DNA of 64,000 bases from NCBI RefSeq assembly GCF_019744875.1, contig NZ_JAIETU010000005.1, positions 744,001 to 808,000 of the forward strand, read 5' to 3'. Positions 1 to 9,649 of this stretch are shown piece after piece (position 1 is the first letter of the stretch; the number at the start of each line of letters is the position of its first letter). The position numbers were made by a program, and so were the translations under genes. Source of the stretch: Hyphomicrobium sp. (lineage in GTDB: Bacteria > Pseudomonadota > Alphaproteobacteria > Rhizobiales > Hyphomicrobiaceae). Under the pieces are notes generated by a model. The model worked only from the letters and a program-made list of their open reading frames with translations, did not search any database and was not told the origin of the DNA.

Positions 1-2
1 AG

Positions 3-650
3 GTCGAGCGCATCCGCGACGGGGGCAGCTTCACAACGCGGCGGGTCCAGGCAATCCAGCACGGACGGCCGATCTTCGCGACGATTGTGTCGTTCCACAA
101 GGACGAGGAGAGCTTCGAGCATGCGTCTTCCATGCCCGACGTGCCGCCGCCTGAAAGCCTGCCGCCCGCCAAGGAGCGCGTGTCCGAGCTGATCGACGCC
201 CTGCCCGAGTCGATGCGCAATTATTGGCTGCGTGAAAATCCGATCGAGCTTCGGCCTGTCGATGTCTCGCGGTACCTGAGCCGGGAGGCGCATCCGCCGC
301 GGCAGGACATCTGGCTCAGGGCCAACGGGCGTCTTGCGGACGATCCGCTGCTGCACCAGTGCGTGCTGGCCTACGCGTCGGATTTCACGCTGCTCGACAC
401 GGCGCTGATCGCGCATGGCAAGCTGCTGTTCGATCCGGACATCCAGCTTGCGAGCCTCGATCATTCGCTGTGGTTTCACCGGCCGTTCCGGGCCGACGAA
501 TGGCTGCTGTACACCCAGGACAGCCCCATCGCGGCCGGAGCACGAGGGTTTTGCCGCGGCAGCTTCTATACGCGCGACGGCCGGCTGGTGGCCTCGACTG
601 CCCAAGAAGGGCTCATTCGCAAACGTCAGACCGCTTACCTGATTAAATGA
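3..650 (+). CDS. tesB: Acyl-CoA thioesterase II (TesB-like), 5'-truncated by window edge
   Basis: Frame is open from the window start (VERIRDGGSFTTRRVQAIQHGRPIFATIVSFHKDEE...), typical TesB double-hotdog sequence; C-terminus GSFYTRDGRLVASTAQEGLIR. Confidence 0.88.
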   Translation, partial: VERIRDGGSFTTRRVQAIQHGRPIFATIVSFHKDEESFEHASSMPDVPPPESLPPAKERVSELIDALPESMRNYWLRENPIELRPVDVSRYLSREAHPPRQDIWLRANGRLADDPLLHQCVLAYASDFTLLDTALIAHGKLLFDPDIQLASLDHSLWFHRPFRADEWLLYTQDSPIAAGARGFCRGSFYTRDGRLVASTAQEGLIRKRQTAYLIK

Positions 651-668
651 CGTGCAATCGCTCACCGC

Positions 669-685
669 TGCACAAAAAGTGTGCG
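669..685 (+). promoter_or_regulatory. Putative NtrC binding site (TGCACAAAAAGTGTGCG; GCAC-N7-GTGC)
   Basis: Matches the NtrC dyad GCAC-N7-GTGC, about 90 bp upstream of a sigma-54-like element and glnK. Confidence 0.55.
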
Positions 686-731
686 GAAAGTGCGGGCAGT
701 GATGGCTAATTTATGGTCGAACGTTTTTAAA

Positions 732-749
732 GTCTGAACGAATTCAGAC
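732..749. repeat. Inverted repeat GTCTGAA-N4-TTCAGAC upstream of glnK
   Basis: Perfect 7-bp arms in the glnK upstream region. Confidence 0.5.
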
Positions 750-770
750 GCCTATCGGGTTTCCGCCGAG

Positions 771-787
771 TTGGCACATCTCTTGAC
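771..787 (+). promoter_or_regulatory. Sigma-54-like promoter element TTGGCACATCTCTTGAC
   Basis: TGGCAC-N5-TTGA resembles the RpoN -24/-12 consensus TGGCACG-N4-TTGC, with A instead of C at -12; upstream of glnK-amtB. Confidence 0.5.
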
Positions 788-863
788 TCTCCTTGCTCCG
801 ATTGCCGCTCGCGGATCCCGCTGACGGCATCGGAGGCCTGTCTCGCGCTACTCCAAAAAATAG

Positions 864-1232
<369 letters not shown>

Positions 1233-1277
1233 ATCATGCGCGAAGCACACAGTTCGAAAGACAGGGGAGTTCACGAT

Positions 1278-2606
1278 ATGAAGCCAAGCCTACTCACGCG
1301 CGTCACGGGGGCCCTTGCGACCGCCGCCGCGTTTGCGCTCTACACGCTTCCGGCGATGGCGCAGGACGCCGCTCCGGCCGCGGCGCCGGCGCCCACGCTC
1401 GATACCGGCGACACCGCATGGATGTTGCTTTCCTCGATCCTCGTTCTCTTGATGGCCATTCCGGGCCTCGCGCTGTTCTACGGCGGCATGGTGCGCAAGA
1501 AGAACGTGCTCAACGTCTGCATGATGGTGTTCGCCACCTTCTGTACGCTCTCGCTCGTCTGGATCCTGGTCGGCTACTCGCTCGCCTTCACCGACGGCGG
1601 CGAACTGCAGCCGTACATCGGCGGGCTCAGCAAGGCGCTGCTCGCGGGCGTCACCAAGGACAGCCTGCAGGGAACCATCCCTGAATCGCTGTTCGTCTTC
1701 TTCCAGATGACCTTCTTCGCGATCACGCCGGCCCTCATCATCGGCTCGGTCGTCGATCGCATGAAGTTCTCGAGCCTGCTCGTGTTCATGGTGCTGTGGT
1801 CGCTGATCGTCTACGTGCCGGTCTGCCACTGGGTCTGGGGCGGCGGCTTCCTCTCGAAGGACGGCGTTCTCGACTTCGCAGGCGGCACGGTCGTGCACAT
1901 CAACGCCGGCGTCGCGGGTCTTGTCGCAGCCATCATGCTCGGTCGCCGCAAGGGTTACGGGCAGGAGAACCTGGCTCCGCACAACCTCGTGCTGACGATG
2001 ATCGGCACCGCGCTGCTGTGGGCCGGCTGGTATGGCTTCAACGCGGGCTCGGCTGTTGCCGCGAACTCGTCGGCAGCCATGGTCGCTCTCTCGACGCAGG
2101 TCGCGACGGCTTCAGCGGCGATCGCCTGGATGGTCGTCGAGTGGATCGTCCATCGCAAGCCGACGATCCTCGGCATCTGCTCGGGCGCCATCGCCGGTCT
2201 CGTCGCCATCACGCCTGCGTGCGGCTTCGTCACTCCGCTTGGCGCAGTCATCATCGGTCTTTCGGCCGGCGTGATCTGCTACATCGCCTCGACGGGCGTG
2301 AAGCGCGCGCTGGGCTACGATGACAGCCTCGACGTGTTCGGTGTCCACGGCGTGGGCGGCATCGTCGGCGCAATTCTGACCGGCGTGTTCGCCGCGGAAG
2401 CGATCGGCGGCACGGCCGGCCTTCTCGAAGGCAACCCCGGGCAGGTCTGGACGCAGGTCTATGGCGTGCTCGCCACCATCGCCTGGTGCGCGGTCGCGAC
2501 CTTCGTGATCCTGCTCGTCATCAAGCTCGTGATGGGTCTGCGCGTGTCGGAGAGCATCGAGGTCGAAGGTCTCGATGCAGGCCTCCACGGCGAGACCGTT
2601 CAGTAA
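1278..2606 (+). CDS. amtB: Ammonium transporter AmtB (copy 1)
   Basis: Amt family, with twin-His regions GGTVVHINAG and DVFGVHGVGGIVG; signal peptide at the N-terminus; ATG at 1278. Confidence 0.95.
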   Translation: MKPSLLTRVTGALATAAAFALYTLPAMAQDAAPAAAPAPTLDTGDTAWMLLSSILVLLMAIPGLALFYGGMVRKKNVLNVCMMVFATFCTLSLVWILVGYSLAFTDGGELQPYIGGLSKALLAGVTKDSLQGTIPESLFVFFQMTFFAITPALIIGSVVDRMKFSSLLVFMVLWSLIVYVPVCHWVWGGGFLSKDGVLDFAGGTVVHINAGVAGLVAAIMLGRRKGYGQENLAPHNLVLTMIGTALLWAGWYGFNAGSAVAANSSAAMVALSTQVATASAAIAWMVVEWIVHRKPTILGICSGAIAGLVAITPACGFVTPLGAVIIGLSAGVICYIASTGVKRALGYDDSLDVFGVHGVGGIVGAILTGVFAAEAIGGTAGLLEGNPGQVWTQVYGVLATIAWCAVATFVILLVIKLVMGLRVSESIEVEGLDAGLHGETVQ

Positions 2607-2614
2607 GACCGACA

Positions 2615-2639
2615 ACGGCCGGCGGCGCACGCCGGCCGT
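2615..2639. repeat. Perfect 10-bp palindrome ACGGCCGGCG-gcgca-CGCCGGCCGT after amtB1
   Basis: Read directly; immediately upstream of a terminator hairpin. Confidence 0.6.
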
Positions 2640-2647
2640 ATTTCGAT

Positions 2648-2680
2648 CGCCCCGGGAGTTCCGCTCCCGGGGCGTTTTGC
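2648..2680 (+). terminator. Rho-independent terminator of glnK-amtB
   Basis: CGCCCCGGGAG-ttccg-CTCCCGGGGCG followed by TTTT. Confidence 0.85.
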
Positions 2681-2850
2681 TGCCCGCGAAACCTCGGCAT
2701 TTTTTTTGCGCGGCTCTTTCGCTCAATAAACAGGCGTCCAACGCAAAGTGCCTGAAAGTTCGGCTGGCCAAGACTTGAGCGCATCCGGCGCGGATGCGGG
2801 TTGCGCGGGAAAGCCATTACGTTTTCAACGAGCTATCTGCGTTTTTCAGA

Positions 2851-2867
2851 TTGGCATGACTTTTGAA
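2851..2867 (+). promoter_or_regulatory. Sigma-54-like promoter element TTGGCATGACTTTTGAA
   Basis: Same TTGGCAYR-N4-TTGA pattern as upstream of glnK; about 255 bp upstream of amtB2. Confidence 0.45.
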
Positions 2868-3119
2868 AACTAAGTCAGCGGTGCGCTTCAAACACGGTGC
2901 GCACTGGGGGCAGTTCATGATCTCGACGCGCAGACGCTTCGCTTCCTTCAAGAACCAGACCGGCCGTCGCGGGGAGCTTCTCTCCGCGCATCGGACGAGC
3001 TTCGCGCAGCAGATCATGGGCCACGACACGGCCGACACGCACGGGGCGGCGCAATCGATCGCCGTTGGGATCGCCGTGCTCGGGCCGCGATCAATGGGGC
3101 AATACGAGGGAGTTCGATC

Positions 3120-4562
3120 ATGACACTCAGATTACTGACACGCGTGGCGGGTGCATCGGGTGCCGCCGCACTCGTTGCTATCGGGACGGCTGGTGCCGCG
3201 CTGGCGCAGACCACGCCGACCGTCGACAAGGGCGATGCGGCCTTCATGTTCCTCGCGACCATCATCGTGCTGCTGATGACGGTTCCGGGATTGGCGCTGT
3301 TCTACGGCGGCCTCGTGCGCGCGAAGAACATGCTGTCGATCCTGATGCAGGTGTTCGCCATTACCTGCATGGTCTCGATCATCTGGGTGACGTACGGCTA
3401 CAGCATGGCCTTCACGCCGGGTGGCGCGCTCAACGATTACGTGGGCGGCTTCTCGAAGGCGTTCCTGTCGGGCGTCACGCCCGCGTCTCTCGGCGCGACC
3501 TTCACGAACGGCGTCTACATTCCGGAACTCGCGTTCGTCGCGTTCCAGATGACCTTCGCCTGCATCACGCCGGCGCTCATCGTCGGCTCGCTCGCCGAGC
3601 GCATGAAGTTCTCGTCGGTGATGCTGTTCGTCGCCCTCTGGGTGACGTTCGTCTATTTCCCGATGGCGCACATGGTCTGGTACTGGGGCGGCCCTGACGT
3701 CATGGCTGAAGCGGCCAAGGCGGGCGGCGCCGCACTCGAAGCGGCAAGCGCTGACGCGGGTCTCCTCTTCAAGTGGGGCGCCATCGACTTCGCAGGCGGC
3801 ACGGTGGTGCACATCAACGCCGGCATCGCGGGTCTCGTTGGCGCGCTGATGGTTGGCAAGCGCGTCGGCTACGGCCGCGAGCAGATGGCTCCGCACTCGC
3901 TGACGCTGACGATGGTCGGCGCTGCGCTGCTGTGGTTCGGCTGGTTCGGCTTCAACTGCGGCTCGAACCTCGAAGTCAGCTCGACGGCCTTCGTTGCGAT
4001 GATCAACACGTTCGTTTGCACGGCTGCGGCCGGCATCTCGTGGATGCTGATCGAATGGCTGGTGAAGGGCCGTCCGTCGCTGCTCGGCCTTGCTTCAGGT
4101 GTTGTTGCCGGCCTGGTGGCCGTCACGCCGGCAGCCGGCTTCTCCGGCCCGATGGGCGCCATCGTGCTCGGCCTCGTTGCTGGTGTGATCTGCTTCTTCG
4201 CCTGCACGGGCGTCAAGCGGCTGCTCAACTACGACGACAGTCTCGACGTGTTCGGCGTGCATGGCGTGGGCGGCATCGTCGGCGCGATCGCGACGGGCAT
4301 CCTCGTCAGCCCCGATCTCGGCGGATCCGGCCTTGCGGACTACGTGTCGAAGCCCGGTGAGCTCGTCGCCGGTTCCTACGATATGGCTACGCAGGTCTTC
4401 ATCCAGGCCAAGGCCGTCGGCTTCACGATCCTGTTCAGCGGCATCCTGTCGGCGATCCTGTTCAAGATCGTCGACATCCTGGTCGGTCTCCGCCCGGGCG
4501 CCGAATCCGAACGCCAGGGTCTCGATCTCGTCGACCACGGCGAGCGGGCCTACAACCACTAG
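3120..4562 (+). CDS. amtB: Ammonium transporter AmtB (copy 2)
   Basis: Amt family; GGTVVHINAGIAGLVGA and DVFGVHGVGGIVGAIATG; signal peptide ending ALAQ. Confidence 0.95.
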   Translation: MTLRLLTRVAGASGAAALVAIGTAGAALAQTTPTVDKGDAAFMFLATIIVLLMTVPGLALFYGGLVRAKNMLSILMQVFAITCMVSIIWVTYGYSMAFTPGGALNDYVGGFSKAFLSGVTPASLGATFTNGVYIPELAFVAFQMTFACITPALIVGSLAERMKFSSVMLFVALWVTFVYFPMAHMVWYWGGPDVMAEAAKAGGAALEAASADAGLLFKWGAIDFAGGTVVHINAGIAGLVGALMVGKRVGYGREQMAPHSLTLTMVGAALLWFGWFGFNCGSNLEVSSTAFVAMINTFVCTAAAGISWMLIEWLVKGRPSLLGLASGVVAGLVAVTPAAGFSGPMGAIVLGLVAGVICFFACTGVKRLLNYDDSLDVFGVHGVGGIVGAIATGILVSPDLGGSGLADYVSKPGELVAGSYDMATQVFIQAKAVGFTILFSGILSAILFKIVDILVGLRPGAESERQGLDLVDHGERAYNH

Positions 4563-4773
4563 GGCTGGTCCCGCCCTGGTGGCGGACCATCTCTCGACTT
4601 TTGTTTCTCGTGCTTACGGCCGGTCACTGCGGCGCCCAATGGCTCAGCCGTGACCGGTCCCACTTTCCGGACGCACCTAGGACCCCGCAGCACGCCGATC
4701 TCGTGACGGCGCGCTGCAGCCATCTGGATCTTCTCCCGAGCACGCGTCTCCCCTAGACGTGCTCCAAACTCGG

Positions 4774-4806
4774 CCCGGGGCTTCGTGCTCCGGGTCTTTT
4801 TCTTTT
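4774..4806 (+). terminator. Probable Rho-independent terminator
   Basis: CCCGGGGCTTCGTGCTCCGGG followed by TCTTTTTCTTTT. Confidence 0.6.
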
Positions 4807-4906
4807 CCGAATACAAGTTGGGAGCGGCTGTTCAGGTACTGCCGGGTCGCCTTGCTCGCGAGCGCTGACGCGCTTTTTTTATAGCGGCCGTATCTCGCTT
4901 GGCGGG

Positions 4907-5407
4907 TCAGACGACGATGAGGCGGGTGGCGGGGCCGATGCGGGCCAGCACCTTGAGAAGGTCGGCGTAGGCGAGCGCGATGCAGCCTTCCGTCGGCGCG
5001 TATCCGTCTTTTGCGACGTGCATGAAAATGGCGCTGCCGGCTCCGCGGCGGCGCGGGCGGCGGTTGTAGCCGATGACCAGCACGACATCGTAGAGGCCGT
5101 CGTCGCGCCACAGGCGTTCGGCGCTTTCCGGGTAGGGATGGCGGACGAAGCAATTGTAGTTGCGGTCATCCGCTGCGTCGCACCATCCGCCGTCTCTCTG
5201 CGTCGCGGCAAGGCGCAGCGCGGTCTGCGGCCGCCGATGGCGATCGGGGCGAAAGTAACCGCTTTCGAGTCGGTAAACGCCACGGGGCGTCGCGCCGTCG
5301 CCTTCGCGCTTGCGGCTGGTGATGCCGCCGCGGCCGAGGGCACAGGGCAGGACGAGGTTGCCGCAGCGGAGCGTTCCCTGCGTGCGGCCGGGCGCGAGGC
5401 TCCTCAC
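4907..5407 (-). CDS. L,D-transpeptidase (YkuD-family) catalytic protein
   Basis: ...FMHVAKDGYAPTEGCIALAYADLLKVL with the HxxxD/G-TxGCIAL active-site motif. Confidence 0.85.
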   Translation of the reverse strand: MRSLAPGRTQGTLRCGNLVLPCALGRGGITSRKREGDGATPRGVYRLESGYFRPDRHRRPQTALRLAATQRDGGWCDAADDRNYNCFVRHPYPESAERLWRDDGLYDVVLVIGYNRRPRRRGAGSAIFMHVAKDGYAPTEGCIALAYADLLKVLARIGPATRLIVV

Positions 5408-5558
5408 GACGATGTTATGGGCAATAATGCGACTTTCCCTTTCCCATCCGGTGCTGACCCCGCTAACCCTCGGGGTTCACGGCACCCTACCTCAGGGCGG
5501 TAGCAGATGCTAAGAGGGTGCATCCGCCGTCATCCCGCAAAACACGGAGCCCCCGAGA

Positions 5559-6245
5559 ATGAGCGCTGCCCGCAAGATCCTGCTTGTCGATGATGACGAG
5601 GATCTCCGTGGATCCCTGCACGACCAGCTCGCGCTCCACGAGGAGTTCGAGGTGTCGGTTGCGGGGACGGCAGGCAAGGGCATCGAGGCGGCGAAGGCCG
5701 CGCATCCGGACCTGGTGGTGTTCGACGTCGGCCTGCCGGACATGGACGGGCGGGAAGCGGTGCGCATGTTGCGCAAGACCGGCTTCAAAAACCCGATCAT
5801 CATGCTGACCGCCAACGATACCGACGCGGACCAGATTCTGGGTCTCGACGCGGGCGCCAACGACTATGTGACGAAGCCGTTCAAGTTCGCCGTGCTGCTG
5901 GCGCGCATCCGGGCGCAGTTGCGCCAGCACGAACAGAGCGAGGACGCGGTGTTCGGTATCGGGCCGTATACGTTCAAGCCGGCCTCCAAGCTGCTGCTCG
6001 ACGAGAAGGGCGGTAAAATCCGGCTGACGGAAAAGGAAACGGCGATCCTCAAGTACCTCTACCGGACCGGCGACAAGGTCGTGTCGCGCGAGACGCTGCT
6101 GCACGAGGTATGGGGCTACAATGCTGGCGTCACGACGCACACGCTCGAGACGCACATCTACCGGCTTCGCCAGAAGATCGAGAAAGACCCGTCGAACGCT
6201 GAGATTCTCGTGACCGAGACCGGCGGCTATAAACTCGCTTCGTGA
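5559..6245 (+). CDS. OmpR/PhoB-type response regulator (no adjacent histidine kinase)
   Basis: REC domain (LLVDDDEDL, FDVGLPDMDG, MLTAN, KPF) plus winged-helix (LTEKETAILKYL...THTLETHIYRLRQKIE). Confidence 0.93.
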   Translation: MSAARKILLVDDDEDLRGSLHDQLALHEEFEVSVAGTAGKGIEAAKAAHPDLVVFDVGLPDMDGREAVRMLRKTGFKNPIIMLTANDTDADQILGLDAGANDYVTKPFKFAVLLARIRAQLRQHEQSEDAVFGIGPYTFKPASKLLLDEKGGKIRLTEKETAILKYLYRTGDKVVSRETLLHEVWGYNAGVTTHTLETHIYRLRQKIEKDPSNAEILVTETGGYKLAS

Positions 6246-6450
6246 ACAAGTTATCCAGGGCTCGTCCACACTCCGACGACTGACCCTGGACCCCAACCCC
6301 CGAATCGCCCGACTTTTTGACTACGCCGACTGCAAGAGGCTGGGCGTGCGGCCCGACATCTTGCCTCTCTGCAGCGTGGCGCAGTTGGAAATGTGCGGTG
6401 TGGCATCGCGTATTGCATGCCGGGTTCAAGTTGCGGGGATTTTTGTTGTC

Positions 6451-6972
6451 ATGGCGATCGATGCGCTGGTGTTACCACTTCTCAAGGTGCCTCTGTTTCA
6501 AGGGCTGAAGCCGCTTCAGCTCACCGAGATCGCGCGGCGCGCGGACCGGATCGTCTACAAGCCGGGAGACGTCATCGTGACGGCCCGCGCGGAGACGGAC
6601 GCGGCGGTGCTGGTGATTTCGGGCGAAGCCGTGCGGACGGACGGCCCCGGCCTTTCGGGCGACAGCGAAGACATTCCGCCGGGCGCGCTGATTTCCGAAA
6701 TGACGATGCTGATCGAGACCGAGTGCTCGTCCACGGTGGTGGCGCGCACGCCGGTGCGGGCGCTCAGGATCACGCGCTCCGAGATGCTGGCGCACATGAC
6801 GGCCGATCCGTCGCTCGCCGATCATTTCATCGAGAAGATTTCCGGGCGCCTGTCGGCGTTCGTCGAGGATCTGCGCGCGATCGACCGGTCGCTGTCTGCG
6901 GAGACGGCAGACGCAAGCGCCGTGCCGCCAGCAGAGGCTTCGGCCGCCGAGGCGCCGGCCGTGCTGCATTGA
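6451..6972 (+). CDS. Cyclic nucleotide-binding-domain protein without DNA-binding domain
   Basis: PLFQGLKPLQLTEIARRADRIVYKPGDVIV... cNBD-like fold; C-terminus Ala/Glu-rich with no HTH. ATG at 6451. Confidence 0.75.
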   Translation: MAIDALVLPLLKVPLFQGLKPLQLTEIARRADRIVYKPGDVIVTARAETDAAVLVISGEAVRTDGPGLSGDSEDIPPGALISEMTMLIETECSSTVVARTPVRALRITRSEMLAHMTADPSLADHFIEKISGRLSAFVEDLRAIDRSLSAETADASAVPPAEASAAEAPAVLH

Positions 6973-7001
6973 TCGCGGATTTCTTTCTCAGGATAGACAA
7001 G

Positions 7002-7042
7002 TGGCCGTAGCGCGGTGATGCGCTCCGGCCATGTTTGTTTTG
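7002..7042 (+). terminator. Rho-independent terminator
   Basis: TGGCCG-t-AGCGC-N6-GCGCT-c-CGGCCA followed by TGTTTGTTTTG. Confidence 0.7.
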
Positions 7043-7058
7043 TAGGGATGATCGCCCC

Positions 7059-8306
7059 TCAGACGCGGCCCAAGCGCACGTCTTCTTCCGGGTTGGCGCC
7101 GATCTTGTGGATCGAGAGGTCCGCGCCGCGCCGCTCTTCCTCGGGTGACAGGCGAAGGCCGAAGATCGCGTTGACGAGAGCGTAGACCGCGACGCCGCAG
7201 ATGAGGCCGAAGCCCGCCCCGAGGACGCTGCCCACGAGCTGAGACTGGATCGTCACGCCACCGAGACCGCCAAGCGCGGTCTGTCCGAAGATCCCGCATG
7301 CGATGCCGCCCCAGAGACCGCAGAGGCCGTGCAGCGCCCAGACGCCGAGGACGTCATCGATCTTCCAGCGGTTGGACGAGACCTGGAACATCACCACGAA
7401 GATCACGCCGGCCGCGCCGCCGGTCACGAAGGCGCCCACGGGATGCATGATGTCGGAGCCCGCGCAGACGGCGACGAGGCCCGCCAGCGCGCCGTTGTGC
7501 ACGAAGCCCGGATCGTTGCGGCCCGCAATGAGGGCTGCGAGGATGCCGCCACACATGGCCATCAGCGAGTTGATGGCGACGAGGCCCGAGATGCCTTTGA
7601 GGCTTTGTGCGCTCATGACATTGAAGCCGAACCAGCCGACGCACAGCAGCCACGAGCCCATGGCCAGCCACGGCAAGGACGAGGGCGGAATGCCGACGGA
7701 CCGGTTGCCGTCATAGCGGCCGAGGCGCGGACCGAGGCAGAGGATGGCGCCGAGCGCGACCCAGCCGCCGAACGCGTGCACGACGATGGAACCGGCGAAG
7801 TCCTTGAAGTTGGCTCCGAGCACGCCGAGGAAAAGGGTCTCCTGAATGCCGAAGTTGCTGTTCCAGATGACGCCTTCGATCAGCGGGTAGGCGATGCCGA
7901 CGATCAGCGCGGTTGCCGCACACTGGGCGGGGAAGCGCGCGCGTTCGGCGATGCCACCGGAGATGATGGCCGGAACGGCGGCGGCGAAGGTGGCGAGGAA
8001 GAAGAACTTCACGAGCGCCATGCCTTGGGGCGCGAAGGCCGGGTCGGCGCCTGAGATTGCGGCGGCATCGGCGAGGAACATCACGCCGTACGCGATCCAG
8101 TAGCCGATGAAGAAGTAGCAGACGGTCGAGATCGCGAAATCGACGAGGATTTTGACGAGCGCGTTGACCTGGTTCTTGTGGCGGACGGTACCGACTTCGA
8201 GAAACGCGAAGCCGCCGTGCATGGCGAAGACGAGGATGGCGCCCATCAGAAGAAAGAAGACGTCGGCGCCCTGTAGCGTTGGATCCATTTCGTGCCCCCA
8301 GTGCAT
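7059..8306 (-). CDS. amt: Ammonium transporter (third, divergent Amt paralogue)
   Basis: Amt fold; SIVVHAFGGWVALGA and GVWALHGLCGLWGG correspond to the twin-His regions; GWFGFN motif. Confidence 0.93.
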   Translation of the reverse strand: MHWGHEMDPTLQGADVFFLLMGAILVFAMHGGFAFLEVGTVRHKNQVNALVKILVDFAISTVCYFFIGYWIAYGVMFLADAAAISGADPAFAPQGMALVKFFFLATFAAAVPAIISGGIAERARFPAQCAATALIVGIAYPLIEGVIWNSNFGIQETLFLGVLGANFKDFAGSIVVHAFGGWVALGAILCLGPRLGRYDGNRSVGIPPSSLPWLAMGSWLLCVGWFGFNVMSAQSLKGISGLVAINSLMAMCGGILAALIAGRNDPGFVHNGALAGLVAVCAGSDIMHPVGAFVTGGAAGVIFVVMFQVSSNRWKIDDVLGVWALHGLCGLWGGIACGIFGQTALGGLGGVTIQSQLVGSVLGAGFGLICGVAVYALVNAIFGLRLSPEEERRGADLSIHKIGANPEEDVRLGRV

Positions 8307-8366
8307 GAGTGTTTCTTGTGCAGGGTGGCGTCGTTTTGCGCGTCCTGCTTATTGTGCGGGCCTATG

Positions 8367-8384
8367 GATCAAGTTTTGTGCCAA
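8367..8384 (-). promoter_or_regulatory. Sigma-54-like promoter element TTGGCACAAAACTTGATC
   Basis: Reverse complement of GATCAAGTTTTGTGCCAA; same TTGGCAY-R-N4-TTGA pattern, about 60 bp upstream of the third amt. Confidence 0.5.
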
Positions 8385-8425
8385 TTGGTCTTCGGGCTGT
8401 TTTCTCTCGCAGGTTCAAATGATAA

Positions 8426-8453
8426 GGGCGCGAGCCGTTTACTGCTCGCGCCC
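8426..8453 (-). terminator. Rho-independent terminator hairpin
   Basis: Perfect 10-bp stem GGGCGCGAGC-N8-GCTCGCGCCC downstream of the 8514-9437 gene, followed on the minus strand by TTATCATTTG. Confidence 0.6.
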
Positions 8454-8513
8454 TAGATGATGAAAAGTTGTGCTGTCTCGTATGCGCGCCTGCCTGCTGA
8501 GCAGGCAGTGGCG

Positions 8514-9437
8514 TCAGCGCACGCGGCGCGGGTTCATGTAGAGGTCCGCTTCCTGGCGATCCAGCTCTGGCGTGATCTTGCCGGACTGGACGCCCTTGTA
8601 CAGGCGCTTCATGTGGCGGCGGCAATCGCTGTTGAAGACCATCATCGAGCCGAACAGCTTCATGACCGTCGTCAGGCGCTTGTCGGCGCCTTCGCGGATC
8701 TGGCACTTCCACTTGCCGCCGATGGAGAACACCTTGCCGTCGATGTAGCCGACGGTCTCGTTGTTCTGATCGATCAGCGCGTAGTCGCCGCCGAGATTGA
8801 TGAAGGCGCGCTTCAGGCGGTAGAACTCAGGCTTGCCCTTGCCGTCGATGATGAAGAACGAGAAGTGCTCGGGCATGAACGGCCATTTGTTGGCCGAGCG
8901 CTCCAGGTAGATGATGTAGTTGTCGTCGTCGGTGTTGATCGAGTAGGTCATCACCGGCAGGCCGCGCGCGCCGATCGTCTGCTGCAGAGAGCGGCCGACC
9001 ATCAGGTCCATCGTGGCGCGCCAGCCGAGGTTGGGCGTGAACAGCTTGAAGACCAGGCGGCGGTCCATGCCGGTCGCCTTCTTCCAGATCTCCTCGCGGT
9101 AGCCGAACAGGCCGGTGCGCTCGCCGTTCTCGATGATCTCGCCGAAGATATCCATGTCGGACGTGAACTGGCGCGACTTGGCGCGATTGCGCGTGCGCCG
9201 GTAGAGGCCGAACTCGGTGAAGTTGAAATCCGTGAGCCAGATGTCGACGACGAAGCGGTTCCAGCCGTCGGAGGCGCGCTTGGACGGCTTCTTGCCTTTC
9301 GTGCCCTTTGTTTTGGCCTCTGCGGCCTTCACTTCCGCGGCGGCTTCCTTGAGAGCCTCGGCGCGTGCGTCGCGAGCGGCGTCGGCTGCCGCGGCATCGG
9401 CGCGGGCGTCCACGACCTTGAGTGCGGGTGCGTTCAT
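8514..9437 (-). CDS. Conserved hypothetical protein with Ala/Lys-rich N-terminus and possible LURP-one/Tubby-C-like region
   Basis: Long ORF; DYALIDQNNETVGYIDGKVFSIGGKWKCQIREG loosely resembles LURP-one-related sequences. Confidence 0.7.
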   Translation of the reverse strand: MNAPALKVVDARADAAAADAARDARAEALKEAAAEVKAAEAKTKGTKGKKPSKRASDGWNRFVVDIWLTDFNFTEFGLYRRTRNRAKSRQFTSDMDIFGEIIENGERTGLFGYREEIWKKATGMDRRLVFKLFTPNLGWRATMDLMVGRSLQQTIGARGLPVMTYSINTDDDNYIIYLERSANKWPFMPEHFSFFIIDGKGKPEFYRLKRAFINLGGDYALIDQNNETVGYIDGKVFSIGGKWKCQIREGADKRLTTVMKLFGSMMVFNSDCRRHMKRLYKGVQSGKITPELDRQEADLYMNPRRVR

Positions 9438-9649
9438 GCCGGTCTCCCTCCTCTTGAGCTTTCGTGCCTGAGCGGACTTTGGAATCCGGCGCGATCCGAA
9501 TGGTTCCGCCGGATCCGCTCGAGCGAATCACACAGTTGCCGAAAGGCTAGCATCGGCCATCGGTTGGCGTGGGGCACGGCGACGCCGCGCGTGTGCGAAA
9601 GCTGTGGGTAGGTGGGGAGCAGGCAGTCGGCAACGGGCAGCGGGTGGTG

